Shown: positions 1-12,489, counted from the stretch's first letter. The stretch is DNA of 64,000 nucleotides from Symsagittifera roscoffensis (GCF_963678635.1 NC_087064.1:36217716-36281715); one strand, 5' to 3'. Notes: generated by a model not told the origin, from the sequence alone. Numbers and translations: made by a program.

Positions 1-29
1 GGAAGAGAGCAAGAAATAGAGGCAGATAA

Positions 30-1230
30 ACACAATAACCAACACATATTTACACACACGAAAGTATTAAACCCTTATATTAAATTTATACTCAACTAAC
101 GTCGAATCATTCGCTTATCAGTCAGTGATATTTCATTCAGGGCGTCGCTCAAGCCCAAATCTTTTTCAGCAAATAAGCAAGCCGCTGATTACCAAATTAG
201 CCGCTGATTACCAGATTTGCATGTGAACCAAAAATATACCGTTCCAATACTGGCTCAAATTTGTTTTATAATCGTACTTTTATGTACGATAATTAATAAG
301 ATCAAATTTTAGACAAAGTATGATCTTGGACTATATAGAAAAATTCTTTAAGGGCTATTTTGCTTAAAAGCCTTGGTTTTTAACACAAAAGCAACGCGCC
401 TGCAAGCACGCAATTGATTATTAAATTTTTAACTTAACCCGTTTTATTCAAGTGTTTTCTCTACGTTACTTGAAAAGTTTCAAACTGTTGGAAAGTATTT
501 GGACTAATTCTATTTATGAACGCACAATTTTTTCAATAACTTGCTATGCAGATTTTCTAGTCATCATAAGACAACAAGTGAAACTAGACAAAGATGATTG
601 TATCACTATAGATCTTACAATTGTTTCAATTAAATTGCTAAAAACAGTTTAATTTTTGGAATGAGAGCATATCAGAAAAGGTTTGTATTTTCACCAATGG
701 AAATTATAATACCGATTTGGCGGAAACAGTCAAATTAATGGTTATCGAAGCGCTGGTTTTACTCATCTGCTTGAGACAGTTGCTGTTCAAGCTGGATTGT
801 GAGTGCGTGCCTCTATCGGAGAATCAGTTTGGATCTCTCCAAGAAATTGAGAGGCTTGATTCGGCCTGGGGAATGGAGTCACCAACTTCGCCTCCTGTTA
901 CTCCCAATGCAGATCCCAGTCCAGCAGTGAGCCCTTGGTGCAGTCAGCAGCAGATACCCAAAAACAGATGAATAAAAACCCCAACTGCACCCAAAAAGAC
1001 AAGAATGACCAGAATGTAAGAATCTCCGCTGTTCTTGGAGTCTATTTGAAAAACTTTGAAGTCTAATTTTTGTTTTACACAAATGCGCAAACACAAACAC
1101 ATCTAGACAACGTAAATTTAAAGTACTTGCTACAAGGATTGTTCATGTAAGCTTTCTTGTGAATTACTCTTGATGATTTCAACCAAATGCTTCAAAAAAG
1201 AATAGAGTTTGGTTTATGGTTTTGCTTCTA
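30..1230 (+). repeat. repeat family R0, forward copy
   Basis: This block recurs in pieces: inverted at 10013-10745 (matching about 345-1280) and 12490-12950 (matching about 30-460), and direct at 14060-14480 (matching about 775-1200). It includes a local duplication of CCGCTGATTACCA near 181-213. The small reading frames at 452-652 and 717-971 are not preserved across copies. Confidence 0.75.
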
Positions 1231-2220
1231 GCTGTAAAAAGAAAATGAGCGTCTAAAAAGGTTTATATAAACATATGAATGAATCAATATTTATACAAAA
1301 TAATTTGTAAGCTTAACTAAAATTACAAGGAAATATGCAAACGAACACGCAGTATTACAAAAACACATACATACAGATACGCACAATACAATTTTCCAAA
1401 CACATGACTATATACACAGAACAAATACTTACATAAAATTGATTTATCTGGTATCTGATAATTATTTACAGTTTTTGGACAAGTTATCCCAATTTTTCCT
1501 AGACATGCCACCAAAAAACTAAAATGAAATTGTGTTCTAATTATATCTCTTTTTTTGTATTAATTAGCATGTGTTTGTTTTTTAAACGATTAACAAAATA
1601 CATCCCTAAACAACTTTCTCGGAGACATGCATACAAAACACTTATATAAACCTTTTCAAAACTATTCAAGCGCATACAAGCACACGACCATCTTTACAAA
1701 CGCAACCCAATAAATGAACAGAGAATGTATCTGATACAAAACTAGTGCTGAAATCCTGCATCTTCCAGACAAAAGAGTGACAAAAATTACATTCAGTTTG
1801 GTTAGCTAGATTTTCAGTTACAAGTACATGTGTCCAAATAAGAAGGTGCTCATGAAAACGTAAAAGAAAACAGCTAAAAGGTAAGCAAATGTACAGGTTT
1901 ACCCACAGACAACGCATTTATACACAAATGCACACATCCCTACATACATGGACAAAAACTTCATAAGTTCACAAAGTCTGGTTCCTATAAAAGAATGATA
2001 ATTTTTTTCAGAATAGCAAAGACAACTAACACAATGGAATTGACATGAAACTAGACTTCTAATCATGGTTACACATCTGAATTTGTTTCCGTGACCACAT
2101 TCAAACTCAAAAAACACATAAAATATAGAAGTGTACAACTGTTCACACAAGCATGCATAAACATAAGAACAAACGCACACACAATTTGTACTAAAACACA
2201 TACAAGCGTATAAAATAGTT
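1229..2220 (+). repeat. repeat family R1, copy 1
   Basis: About 1 kb starting GCTGTAAAAAGAAAATGAGC, with many ACACAC/ATACAT runs. Other copies are at 4108-4830 (truncated), 14494-15492 and 16738-17697. No recognisable function. Confidence 0.8.
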
Positions 2221-2617
2221 CATCTTGAGGATCTGGTGAGACACTTTAGAATGTTCTGGAACAATTAGAAGCAAAATTTAGATCGGAATTGATTTTAAGT
2301 TTTAAACAGATTTGGACCTACTTACAAGCGTACTTTTGATGTAAATACACCTAATGCACTTATCTGCATACATTTTACAAGTCAGTATAAACCAATATAC
2401 ACACCAGCAAACAGATGTTTTATGATGACAGCTTACTTGTATACCATGAATCATGTATATCTTACGCATTAATAATCAAAGATTAATATATGCAGACATA
2501 CATTCATCATTACACATCTACAAATTACACGTGTATAAATTTCAATCATCCAAAAAGGTTGAAACGTACTTTCTCATGAATTTCTGCAACTCTCGAGTTT
2601 TGTGTCTGCGTATACGT
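2219..2617 (+). repeat. repeat R2, copy 1
   Basis: About 400 bp linking R1 to the CT microsatellite; also at 4831-4994 (partial) and 17697-18063. Landmarks: CATGTATATCTTACGCATTA and TTCTGCAACTCTCGAGTTTT. Confidence 0.75.
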
Positions 2618-2759
2618 GGAGCACTTTCTTTCTCTGTCTCCCTCTCTCTTTTTTTTCTCTCTCTTTCTCTCCTCTCCCTCTATCTCTTCTCTGTTTCTCC
2701 TTTTCTTTCTCTCTGTTTCTCCTTTTCTTTCTCTCTCCTTCTCTATCTCTTCTCTCTCA

Positions 2760-2806
<47 letters not shown>

Positions 2807-2815
2807 ATTATCTAC

Positions 2816-2869
<54 letters not shown>

Positions 2870-3142
2870 CTCTCTCTACCTATCTATCTCTTTATCTCTC
2901 TCTGTCTTCTCTGTTTGTCTCTCCTTCTCTCTCTCTCTCTCTCTCTCTCCCTCTCCTCTCTCTCTCTCTTCCCTAATTGTCCCTCTTCTCGCACTCTTTA
3001 TCTCTCTATCTCTTCTCTCTCTCATCCCTCTCTCTCTCTCTCTCTCTCTTTATCTATCTATCCTTCCTATATCTCTGTCTCTCTCCTCTTTCTCTCCCTA
3101 TTTCTCAATCTTTCTATCTCTCCTGTCTCTCTCTTAATTTTT

Positions 3143-3181
<39 letters not shown>

Positions 3182-3365
3182 CTCTGTCTCTCTATCACTT
3201 TTCTGTTTTTCTCTCCTTCTCTTCCTCTCTATCTCTCTTTCTCTCTCCTCTCTTTCTCTCGATATCTTTCTCTCTCCTCTATCCATCTCTTTCTCTCTCT
3301 CTCTCTCTCTATCTCTCTCTCGCTGTCTGTCTGTCTCTCTTCTGTCTCTCTCTGTCTGTCTGTCT

Positions 3366-3412
<47 letters not shown>

Positions 3413-3489
3413 TCTTTCGACCTCTTCTCTCTCTCTCTATCTCTTCTCTTTTTCTTTATCCTTATGTCTATCTCTTCTCACTCTCATTA

Positions 3490-3521
<32 letters not shown>

Positions 3522-3612
3522 ATCTGTCTATCTATCTCTCTCTTTTTTGTCTCTGATTCTTTCTCTCTTCTCTTCATTTTTTCTCTCTCGCTCTCTCTCT
3601 CTCTCTCTCTCA
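2618..3612 (+). repeat. (CT)n / (TATC)n microsatellite, tract 1
   Basis: About 1 kb of CT-rich simple sequence with a pure TATC block near 2810-2870. It makes long Ser/Leu reading frames in all three forward frames, which are not genes. Confidence 0.95.
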
Positions 3613-4107
3613 TAGGATCATTAGATAGCTAGAGGGATCAAAAGATCTACATAGTCCTTAAACGTTTATAAAGATCTTTACTATTACATTTTATCATTGG
3701 GATCATTTGATTCTCATAGGGGATGTTTTGGTAAATTTTTGGATCATTTATAATACATAGTGATCAATAATTGAATTTAAGGGTAATTTGATATGCATAG
3801 GAACAATTAGGTACACAAAGGGATCATCAGTTTCGACTAGAGATCTTAAGTTATACGTAAAGATCACTTTTTACACAAAGGGTTCTTATGCTTTACGTGG
3901 GGATCATAAGGTGTATATAGGGAACATTGGTTATACAAATGGATCATTTTTTTTATATAGGGATCTTTGGTTGTACGCAAAGATTGTTAGTTATTTACAT
4001 GGATCACTGGGGATCAATATTTATACATAGGATCATTAGTTAGGCATAGGGGTCATTAGTCATGCATCATTTATAAAATATAGGGATCATTAGTTATGCA
4101 AAGGGAT
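3613..4107 (+). repeat. 20-bp GATC minisatellite, array 1
   Basis: Degenerate tandem copies of a unit near GGGATCATTAGTTATACATA. Shorter than the others and followed by R1 instead of R4. Confidence 0.88.
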
Positions 4108-4830
4108 CATCTAGCTGTAAAAAGAAAATGAGCGTCTGAAAAGGTTTATATAAACATATAAATGAATGAATACTTATACAAAAGAATATGTAAGTTTAAC
4201 TGAAATTACAAGGAAATATGCAAACGAACACGCAGTTTTTACAAACACACATACATACAGATACGCACAATTCAAATTTTTAAACACATGACTATATACA
4301 CATCCGTGAACAAATACTTACATAAAAATGAATTATCTGGTATCTGTTGTTTATTTACAGTTTTTAGACACGTTATCCCATTTTTTTCTGGACATGCCAC
4401 CAAAAAACTAAAATGAAATTGTGTTCTAATTATATCTCTTTTTTTTGTATTAATTAGCATGTGTTTGTTTTTTGAACTATTAACAAAATACATCCTCAAA
4501 CAATTTTCTCGGAGACATACATACAAAATACTTATATAAACCTTTTCAAAACAATTCAAGCGCATACAAGCACACGACCATTTTTACAAACGCAACCCAA
4601 TAAAAGAACATAGAATGTATCTGATACAAAACTAGTGCTGAAATCCTGCATCTTCCAGACAAAAGAGTGAGAAAAATTACATTCAGTTTGGTTAGCTAGA
4701 TTTGCAGTTACAAGTACATGTTGTCAAATAAGAAGGTGCTCATGAAAACGTAAAAGAAAACAGCAAAAAGGTAAGCAAATGTACAGGTTTACCCACAGAC
4801 AACGCATTTATACACAAATGCACACATCCT
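4108..4830 (+). repeat. R1 repeat, truncated copy 2
   Basis: Similar to 1229-1950, then jumps directly into an R2 segment at about 4831, skipping the last ~270 bp of R1 and the first part of R2. The fusion suggests unequal recombination or template switching. Confidence 0.8.
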
Positions 4831-4994
4831 ATGTATATCTTACGCATTAATAATCAAACAATATTATATGCAGACATACATTCATCATTACACATCTAAA
4901 ATTATACGTGTATAAATTTCAATCATCCAAAAAAGTTGAAACGTACTCTATCATGAATTTCTGCAACTCTCGAGTTTTGTGTCTGTGTATATGT

Positions 4995-5151
4995 GGAGCG
5001 CTTTCTCTCTCTGTCTCTCTCTCCCTTTTTTTCTCTCTCTTTCTCTCCTAGCCCTCTATCTCTTCTCTGTTTCTCCTTTTCTTTCTCTCTCTTTCTCTAT
5101 CTCTCTCTCTCTCACTCTCTCTTCTCTTTCTCTCTCTCTCTCTCTATCTGT

Positions 5152-5205
<54 letters not shown>

Positions 5206-5372
5206 CTCTCTACCTATCTATCTCTTTATCTCTCTCTCTTCTCTGTTTCTCTCTCCTTCTCTGTCTCCCTCTCTCTCTCTCTCTCCCTCTCTCCTCTCTC
5301 CTCTCTCTATCTCTTCCCTAATTGTCCCTCTTCTCACAATCTTTATCTCTCTATCTCTTCTCTCTCTCATCC

Positions 5373-5405
<33 letters not shown>

Positions 5406-5596
5406 TCCTATCTCTATGTCTCTCTCCTCTCTCTCTCCCTATTTCTCTATCTTTCCATCTCTCCTGTCTCTCTCTTTATTTTTTTCTCTTTCTCTCTCTC
5501 TCTCCTCTCTATGTCTCTCTATGACTTTTCTGTTTTTCTATGCTTCTCTTTCTCTCTATCTCCCTTTCTTTCGAAATCTCTCTCTCTCCTCCTCTA

Positions 5597-5637
<41 letters not shown>

Positions 5638-5687
5638 GTCTGTCACTTTTCTGTCTCTCTCTCTCTCTCTTTCTCTCTTCTTTCGAT

Positions 5688-5736
<49 letters not shown>

Positions 5737-5932
5737 CTCTCCTATCTCTATGTCTCTCTCCTCTCTCTCTCCCTATTTCTCTATCTTTCTATCTCTCCTG
5801 TCTCTCTCTTTATTTTTTTCTCTTTCTCTCTCTCTCTCCTCTCTATGTCTCTCTATCACTTTTCTGTTTTTCTATGCTTCTCTTTCTCTCTATCTCCCTT
5901 TCTTTCGAAATCTCTCTCTCTCTCCTCCTCTA

Positions 5933-5973
<41 letters not shown>

Positions 5974-6023
5974 GTCTGTCACTTTTCTGTCTCTCTCTCT
6001 CTCTCTTTCTCTCTTCTTTCGAT

Positions 6024-6076
<53 letters not shown>

Positions 6077-6271
6077 CTCTCCTATCTCTATGTCTCTCTC
6101 CTCTCTCTCTCTCTCTATTTCTCTATCTTTCTATCTCTCCTGTCTCTCTCTTTATTTTTTCTCTTTCTCTCTCTCTCTCCTCTCTATGTCTCTCTATCAC
6201 TTTTCTGTTTTTCTCTCCTTCTCTTTCTCTCTATCTCCCTTTCTTTCGAAATCTCTCTCTCTCATCCTCTA

Positions 6272-6306
<35 letters not shown>

Positions 6307-6318
6307 GTCTGTCACTTT

Positions 6319-6361
<43 letters not shown>

Positions 6362-6374
6362 TCTTTCTATCTCT

Positions 6375-6439
<65 letters not shown>

Positions 6440-6725
6440 CTTCTCTTTTTCTTTATCCTTATGTCTATCTCTTAGCACTCTCATTCATCTTTCTCTTTCT
6501 GTCTATCTGTCTGTCTATCTCTCTTTCTTTCTCTCTTCTCTTCATCTTTTCTCTCTCGCTCTGTCTCTCTCTCTCTCTCTCTATCTCTCTCTACCCCTAC
6601 TATGTTTCTCTTTCATTATCTCTAGCTCTTCTCACTCTCATTCCTCTCTTTCTATCTATCTCTCCTTTTCTCTCTCTCTTCTCTATCTCTCTCTCCTCTT
6701 TTTATCACTTCTCTGATTCTATCTC

Positions 6726-6756
<31 letters not shown>

Positions 6757-6828
6757 CTCTCTCTACATCTTATCTCTCTCTCAATCCTCTCTCTCTCTTT
6801 CTCTCTCTCGAACTTTTTTTCTATCTCT
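4995..6828 (+). repeat. (CT)n / (TATC)n microsatellite, tract 2, with ~335-bp higher-order period
   Basis: About 1.8 kb of CT-rich sequence. Between 5400 and 6420 a ~335-bp unit repeats three times: CCTATCTCTATGTC starts at 5407, 5741 and 6081, each followed by a CTTTCTTTCGAAATC landmark. A pure TATC block lies near 5155-5205. Confidence 0.93.
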
Positions 6829-7145
6829 CATATATAAAATATATGCATATCTTTCTCGCTCTATCTATCAGTTTTTCTAGGCATTTATCTATCTAGCTAG
6901 CTAGAACTGGAGCCTTGAAGATTAAAAACTATGCATTACATGAAAATACCAGCTCCAGTAGCGGGAAGAGAAAGAAAAATTCATTCTTTATATTGGCTGC
7001 AATTTTTTTTCATCCAACACAAAACAACATTTGAGATTATTGCCATTAAAAACTTACCTCGGAATCAACAGGTATAAATTCACATAAAGTTCCACTTCGG
7101 AAAAATAAATCATTTAGTAAGTGTTTGGTAGAAAATTTCAGATTG
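6829..7145 (+). repeat. repeat R3, copy 1
   Basis: Links the CT tract to the GATC minisatellite; related copies at 16520-16697 (partial) and 18570-18883. It contains the inverted pair CTGGAGC / GCTCCAG about 55 bp apart, flanking ATTAAAAACTATGCA. Confidence 0.8.
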
Positions 7146-7990
7146 GGATCTTTGATATAAATAAGGATCATTAGAGAGCTATAGGGATCAAAAGATCTAC
7201 ATAGTCCTTAAACGTTCATAAAGGTCTTTACCATTTCATTATATCATTGGGATCATTTGATTCTCATAGGGGATCTTTTGGTGAACTTTTGGATCATTTA
7301 TAATACATAGTGATCAATAATTGAATTTAAGTGTAATTTGATATGCATAAGGACAATTAGGTACACAAAAGAATCATCAGTTTCGACTAAAGATTGTAAG
7401 TTATACGTACAGATCACTTGTTACACAAAGGGTTTTTTAGCTTTACGTGGGGATCATTAGGTGTATATACGGAACATTGGTTATACAAATGGATCATTTT
7501 TTTATATAGGGATCTTTGGTTGTACTCAAAGATTGTTAGTTAGACACAGGAATCCTTGGGGATCAATACTTATACATAGGATCATTAGTTAGGCATAGGT
7601 ATCATTAGTCATGCATCATTTATAAAACATAGGGATCATTAGTTATGCAAAGGGATCATTGGCTATACTCAAGGATAATCAGCTATACGTAGGGATCATC
7701 AAGTGTACATAGGGATCTTTGGTTATACATAGGGATCAGTGTAGACCATTTATCTCGTTTTTAGCTTGAAATTTTTTTAAAAAATTGAAGAAAAAGTTAT
7801 GAAAAAAAAATTTTTGAAAACAATTTTGGCTCAAAATTTACTCATTGGGATCATTTGGTATACATAGGGATGAATACGTATAAAAAGTGTATAGGGATCT
7901 TCAGGCATATATAGGCATCTACAGGCATCTTTCACATAGGGATCAGTAGAGATCGCATCTTTACCCAAAGATCCCTGTAGGGATCAACCC
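7146..7990 (+). repeat. 20-bp GATC minisatellite, array 2
   Basis: Near 7631-7740 the units are exactly 20 bp and begin GGGATC or a one-base variant; elsewhere units are diverged. Interrupted by an A/T-rich stretch near 7745-7850. It ends in a C-run. Confidence 0.88.
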
Positions 7991-9190
7991 CCCCCCCCCC
8001 CTCCGATCCCAGTGTCGCATATCTATACTACTAGCTATACTGGTTTTTGGCTCAACCCCTAAAAAAATCATCGTAATCGTAATTGGCTCCCAGCGATCCA
8101 GTATTTTGAAGGAAAACGAGGTCACTCATTTTTTGTTTCATCGATATCTAGTACATTTTTAAACTTCAGTTGTGTTTCGAAATAATTCTGGTTTTATTCC
8201 GAAGAAATTAAAATTTTTTAAACTAGTATTGGAGCATCTATTTTTTAATTTTTTTTCTGAATTTTTGTTTCAAAAAATTCAAAAATATGTACGCACAATC
8301 AGCGGACAATTGCATCGAGAGCTTATATCTACTGAATAATACAAAATTATTGCTCAGTTTCGGCAGAAATCTACAATACGTAGACACAGCTCAATAAATG
8401 GAAGAGCGCATCAAGAACAGATTAAAACATTGTATTTGTAATAGAGTTGGTTGTCCTAGTTTGGTTTAAAAACGTTTTGCTTTTTAGCTTTGTCCGTTCA
8501 GCTGAACATTGCTTAGCAAACACTCAGCTCATTTTCACAAGGATTAATCAGACTATTGGCTTCGATCAGCGGAGACTCGTATCACGATAATATTTTTCGT
8601 GTAATGTGCATTAAGTCTTCGTAATTAATTTTTTTTGTCAAAAACTGTTTCCAATGGTGAAATTGATAAAATAAAAATTATTCGTAACAACTGTAGTGAG
8701 TGGAATAAATATTACCAATTAATTTAAGAACGTTTGTTAACATCAGTGGAAGTTTGCATCAAAAAACATTTCATTGTGTTTTTTTTGCTTCAAACTACTT
8801 TATTTCGACAGTGTTTTACCAACCTCGACTGTGATGGATAGTAGTTATGAACTATAATCAAAATTCAAAGTTTTTAATGTCAAAACTCAACGTTGTTACT
8901 TTCAGAACAATTTTTTTGCGGTTTAAACGCACAGCGAAAGAGTTTTTTGTCAAGGGTAAGAGACAATTCTGCAGATTAATTTTTGTGTCAATCTAACTAA
9001 CTAGATTCTCAGCTACGTTCTTTCAGTCATGGAAACACTGAGTTATGTAGTTCAAAAATGAAGAACATTATATAGTTCATCGCATTTTATTCTTAATTGT
9101 TCCAACTTTCGATATGAAAGTAACGGATTACTTGTGCTCGGGGTTTTTTTCTTCAGAAAAGTTTCGACTTTTTAACTAGAGTAATTTAAG
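7986..9190 (+). repeat. repeat R4, copy 1
   Basis: About 1.2 kb starting at a run of 14 C between GGGATC and GATCCC, then ACTAGCTATACTGGTTTTTG. Other copies at 19720-20915 and 22670-23830. It ends in the R5-like ACTTTCGATA(T)GAAAGT motif. No coding sequence. Confidence 0.85.
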
Positions 9191-10012
9191 TATTGTAATT
9201 TTAGTTAGTGGCTCTATATGTTCATTTGCTATTTATCTAGAGAGGCTTGAGTGAAGAGTATATTGAATATTCTAGCCTACATGGTTGTTTTTAATCAACT
9301 AAGACGACTGATCACTTTGTGGTGACATGAAGTGCTTGGGTAATCTCTCGAAGAGGAAGATTATTTCATTGTTCCTTCTAACCACCGAGTTTCTTAATTT
9401 CCGAAGGGAAGAAGCATAGTAGGATAATTTAAGTTTGTTGGTTGGCAGGACCGTAGTGCGATTCAACACTTTTTATCCCTAGGAGAAAAAGTTTTAAATG
9501 GAGACATTGGCACTAAAATTAAAAAAAAGATGTTTTATCTTGATTCATATTCTCGGAAAAGGCAAATTAGCGAAAAAATTTGGAAGGTTATGATAGTGTG
9601 GTATGATGCCATTTATATCCTGCAGTGATTAGATATGTGATGTGGATAAAAGTGATTACAAGCTTTTTTTGTAAATTCTGTTCGATGGCACTGTACCATT
9701 TTGATGAAGACTACGAGACTCAAGGAGGACATTGACCGTGCTGTCCGGGAGTATGTTTTTATAATAGTACGTCTCGATGTTCGAAAACAAAAAGAACTTT
9801 TTATCATTTAATTTCCATGAACGTGGCTCAAGTCAAAATCAACAACCTTTGTTTAACCGCATGTTTTTTGATTTCATTTAAAAAGTTAAAAGTCATAAGT
9901 CAATATTATTTCATTCCTTTTTCGAATATAGCAGTTACAGCTTCGTTTAGAGTTTTTTGGTTCTGAACAACCATGTCTGAAAATTGACCCATCACAGACG
10001 AGTATTTCAATT
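9191..10012. other. unassigned intergenic sequence
   Basis: AT-rich with no convincing gene. A 64-codon minus-strand frame at 9613-9807 has no recognisable domain and no second copy in the window. Confidence 0.5.
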
Positions 10013-10745
10013 CATTTATATGTTTATATAAACCTTTTTAGAGCTAGAAGCACAATCATAAACCAAACTCTATTCTCTTTTAAAGCTTTTAATTGAAATC
10101 ACCAAAAGTATTCTGGTCATTCTGGTTAATCGTTTCTTTTTGGATGCAGTTGGCGTTTCTTCTGACTTTATTTGGGCTTACTGCTGGACTGGGATTTGCA
10201 ACAGAAGTAACAGGAAGCGAAATTACCCAGGCCGACTCAAATCTCTCAATTTCCTGGAGGGATCCAAATTGATTCTCTAATAGATGAACGCATTCTCAAT
10301 CCCGCTTGAACAGCAACTGTCTCAAGGAGATGGGTAATCCAGCACTTCGATTACCATAAGTTTGAATGTTTTCTTCAAATTGGTCAAATAGTTTCCGTTG
10401 GTAAAAATACAAACCTTTTCTTCCAAAATTTGAATGATTTAGGAAGCTAATTGGAACAATTGTAAGGTCTATATTGATCCAATAGTCTTTGTTCAGTTTC
10501 ATTTGTTGTCTTATTTTGACAATCAAACATACATGACAAGTTTTGTAAGCAACCGTGCATTCATAGGAGGAATTAGTCAAAACTTCTTCAAGCATTTTGA
10601 AACTTTTCAAGTAGTGTAGAGAAAATACTTGGGTAAAACGGGTTAAGTTAAAAATAAAAACAATCAATTGCGTGTTTGCAGGCGCGTTGCTTATGTGTTA
10701 AATACCATGACAAATAAACCAAATCGCCTTTAATTGAGTTGTTCA
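10013..10745 (-). repeat. R0 repeat, inverted copy
   Basis: Reverse complement of much of 345-1280, with deletions. Landmarks: the complement of TTTGGTTTATGGTTTTGC near 10055, and GGGTAAAACGGGTTAAGTTA near 10630. It abuts the left arm of the palindrome. Confidence 0.75.
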
Positions 10746-10829
10746 GTATCGAACCTTGGATTTTCAAAAACTACAACTAAACCAACTTCAAAGCCAACTT
10801 TGTCTAGAAAAAACTAGCTGTCTTGTTTA

Positions 10830-12315
10830 AGTACCATCATTAAGTACCAAATCGTAATTATTAGGTACCAAATCAGATTGAGTACCATATCGAGTTAGGT
10901 ACCAATGGACTGACCCGCTTATTCAATAGGCTTGAATTAAGAACGCCGGTAGAAGAATCGTATCATCTGTTGATAATTTTGCAACATAGTGGTTTGACTG
11001 CGGTTCTCACCGACAATTCTGTTGAAATTTCATCTCTTAAACAAAGGATAAAACTTGAATAGATGTTCTTCTTTGAAGAATCGTCGGTACCGCTGGCTTC
11101 CGAATTCTTGCGATATTATCAAGTTTTGATAATTTTTGAGAAATCAGATGGTTGCGAATTTCGTCAAAAGTGCACTTGAAACGCTGCTGATCGCTGATCC
11201 GCAATTAAATAAAAACAATATTCGAAAAGTGTCATTATCATTTTGTTGGTTTGCATCAAGCCTGCAATCAGTAACTCGGGCAACCTTTCATTTCAAGTCG
11301 TGCAAAACATTGAGGCTTGGCCCATCGGTTTAGCGGGTGTTAGCTAACCTGGTTTTGCTCGTCCCTACGCTGCACGGGAACGCGGTGTTAGCTCTTGCCC
11401 GCTAAACCGATGGGCCATGCCTCAATGATTCCGAATTACCGATTGCGGGATTGAAGCAAACCAACAAAAAGGGGTAGAAAACTTACTGAAGATCATCTGC
11501 ATTTAAATGCGGAAAAGCAGGGTTTTCTGTGTAATTTTGACAAAACCTGCAACATTTTGATTTCTCAAAAGTCATCAAAATCTGATAATACCACAAAAAT
11601 TTGGAAACCAGCGTTACCGACGTTTCTGCAAAGAAGAGCATCTATACAACTTTTATCCTTTGTTTAAAAGATAAAGATTCAACAGAATTGTTGAAGAGAA
11701 CTGCAGTCAAACCACGTTGTTGCAAGAATGTCAAAAGAGATAGTGATTCTTTCACCGGTGTTCCTATTTCAAATCAGTTGAATAAGCGGGTCAAAAATTT
11801 TAAACAAAACTCGAATTCAAAAACTATAAATTTTGTTTCTGTTTCAAAAAACATCGCCAATTGAGTTTTTACCGATGGCTTTTTCTTTTTGATTTTTGAT
11901 TGGTTCATACATTGTGGATTTTTTCTGGTACGTGTGTAAAAGCAATTCAATTCTCCTGAAACATAATTCACTCTTCTAGACAAATCAGTAACAAAACTGT
12001 AACCAGCTTAAGTTAGGTTCAATTCTATTTTTAGTCACAGGCCTGAATTTGGCTTGCAAAAACGCATTTTACTTTTAAAAAGACAAAAATTCATGCGAAC
12101 TTTTAAAACACATGTACAAATTTAAATTATCAAAAACATAAGTATCATAGAAAAACATTCAAAATAATTACGTTTTGGTATTTAGTCAAGTACTTAATTT
12201 GGTTCTTAATAATATGATAAACTAAGTACTTGTTTTGGTCTTTAATAAGGATTTCGTACGTAATACGATATGTTACTCAATACAATTTGGTACTTAATAG
12301 TGGTATTTAAGCAAG
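10830..12315. repeat. large imperfect palindrome (foldback-like), ~1.5 kb
   Basis: The sequence from about 10911 to 11337 pairs with 11398 to 11793. The innermost 19 bp are a perfect match: GGCCCATCGGTTTAGCGGG at 11319-11337 and its complement at 11398-11416. The outer arms, rich in GTACCA/TGGTAC motifs (10830-10905 and about 12240-12315), also match, with ~440 bp of extra sequence in the right arm. No transposase seen. Transcription would give a long hairpin RNA. Confidence 0.8.
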
Positions 12316-12480
12316 GCGGCCCTTTTTTTTATTTGACAAAGTAGCGTTTGAAATAGCTTGAGCTTAAGATTTTAGTACTAAAGCAAACAAAAAACCCGAG
12401 GCTTGAATCTACAAAATGCATTCATATCTAAAACTCTATGAACCCGCAATTCAAATATTGAAACCACACACATTCATACA
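11810..12480 (+). repeat. direct repeat, copy 1 (partner 13080-13745)
   Basis: Shares long stretches with 13080-13745, including TTTCAAAAAACATCGCCAAT, GTTAGGTTCAATTCTATTTT and the GTACTT-rich block. It overlaps the right arm of the palindrome, so the repeats are nested. Confidence 0.75.
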
Positions 12481-12489
12481 CAACTGCAT

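Noticed and set aside
2453-3615. Long Ser/Leu-rich open frames (also 4979-6837, 15639-16557, 17893-18703)
   Set aside because: They are translations of CT/TATC simple repeats, open in several frames at once, with no other sequence content.
3613-4107. GATC tandem array as a CRISPR array
   Set aside because: Units are contiguous with no unique spacers, and the DNA is eukaryotic.
9613-9807. Minus-strand 64-codon frame as a transposase fragment
   Set aside because: No recognisable transposase motif and no terminal repeats bracketing it.
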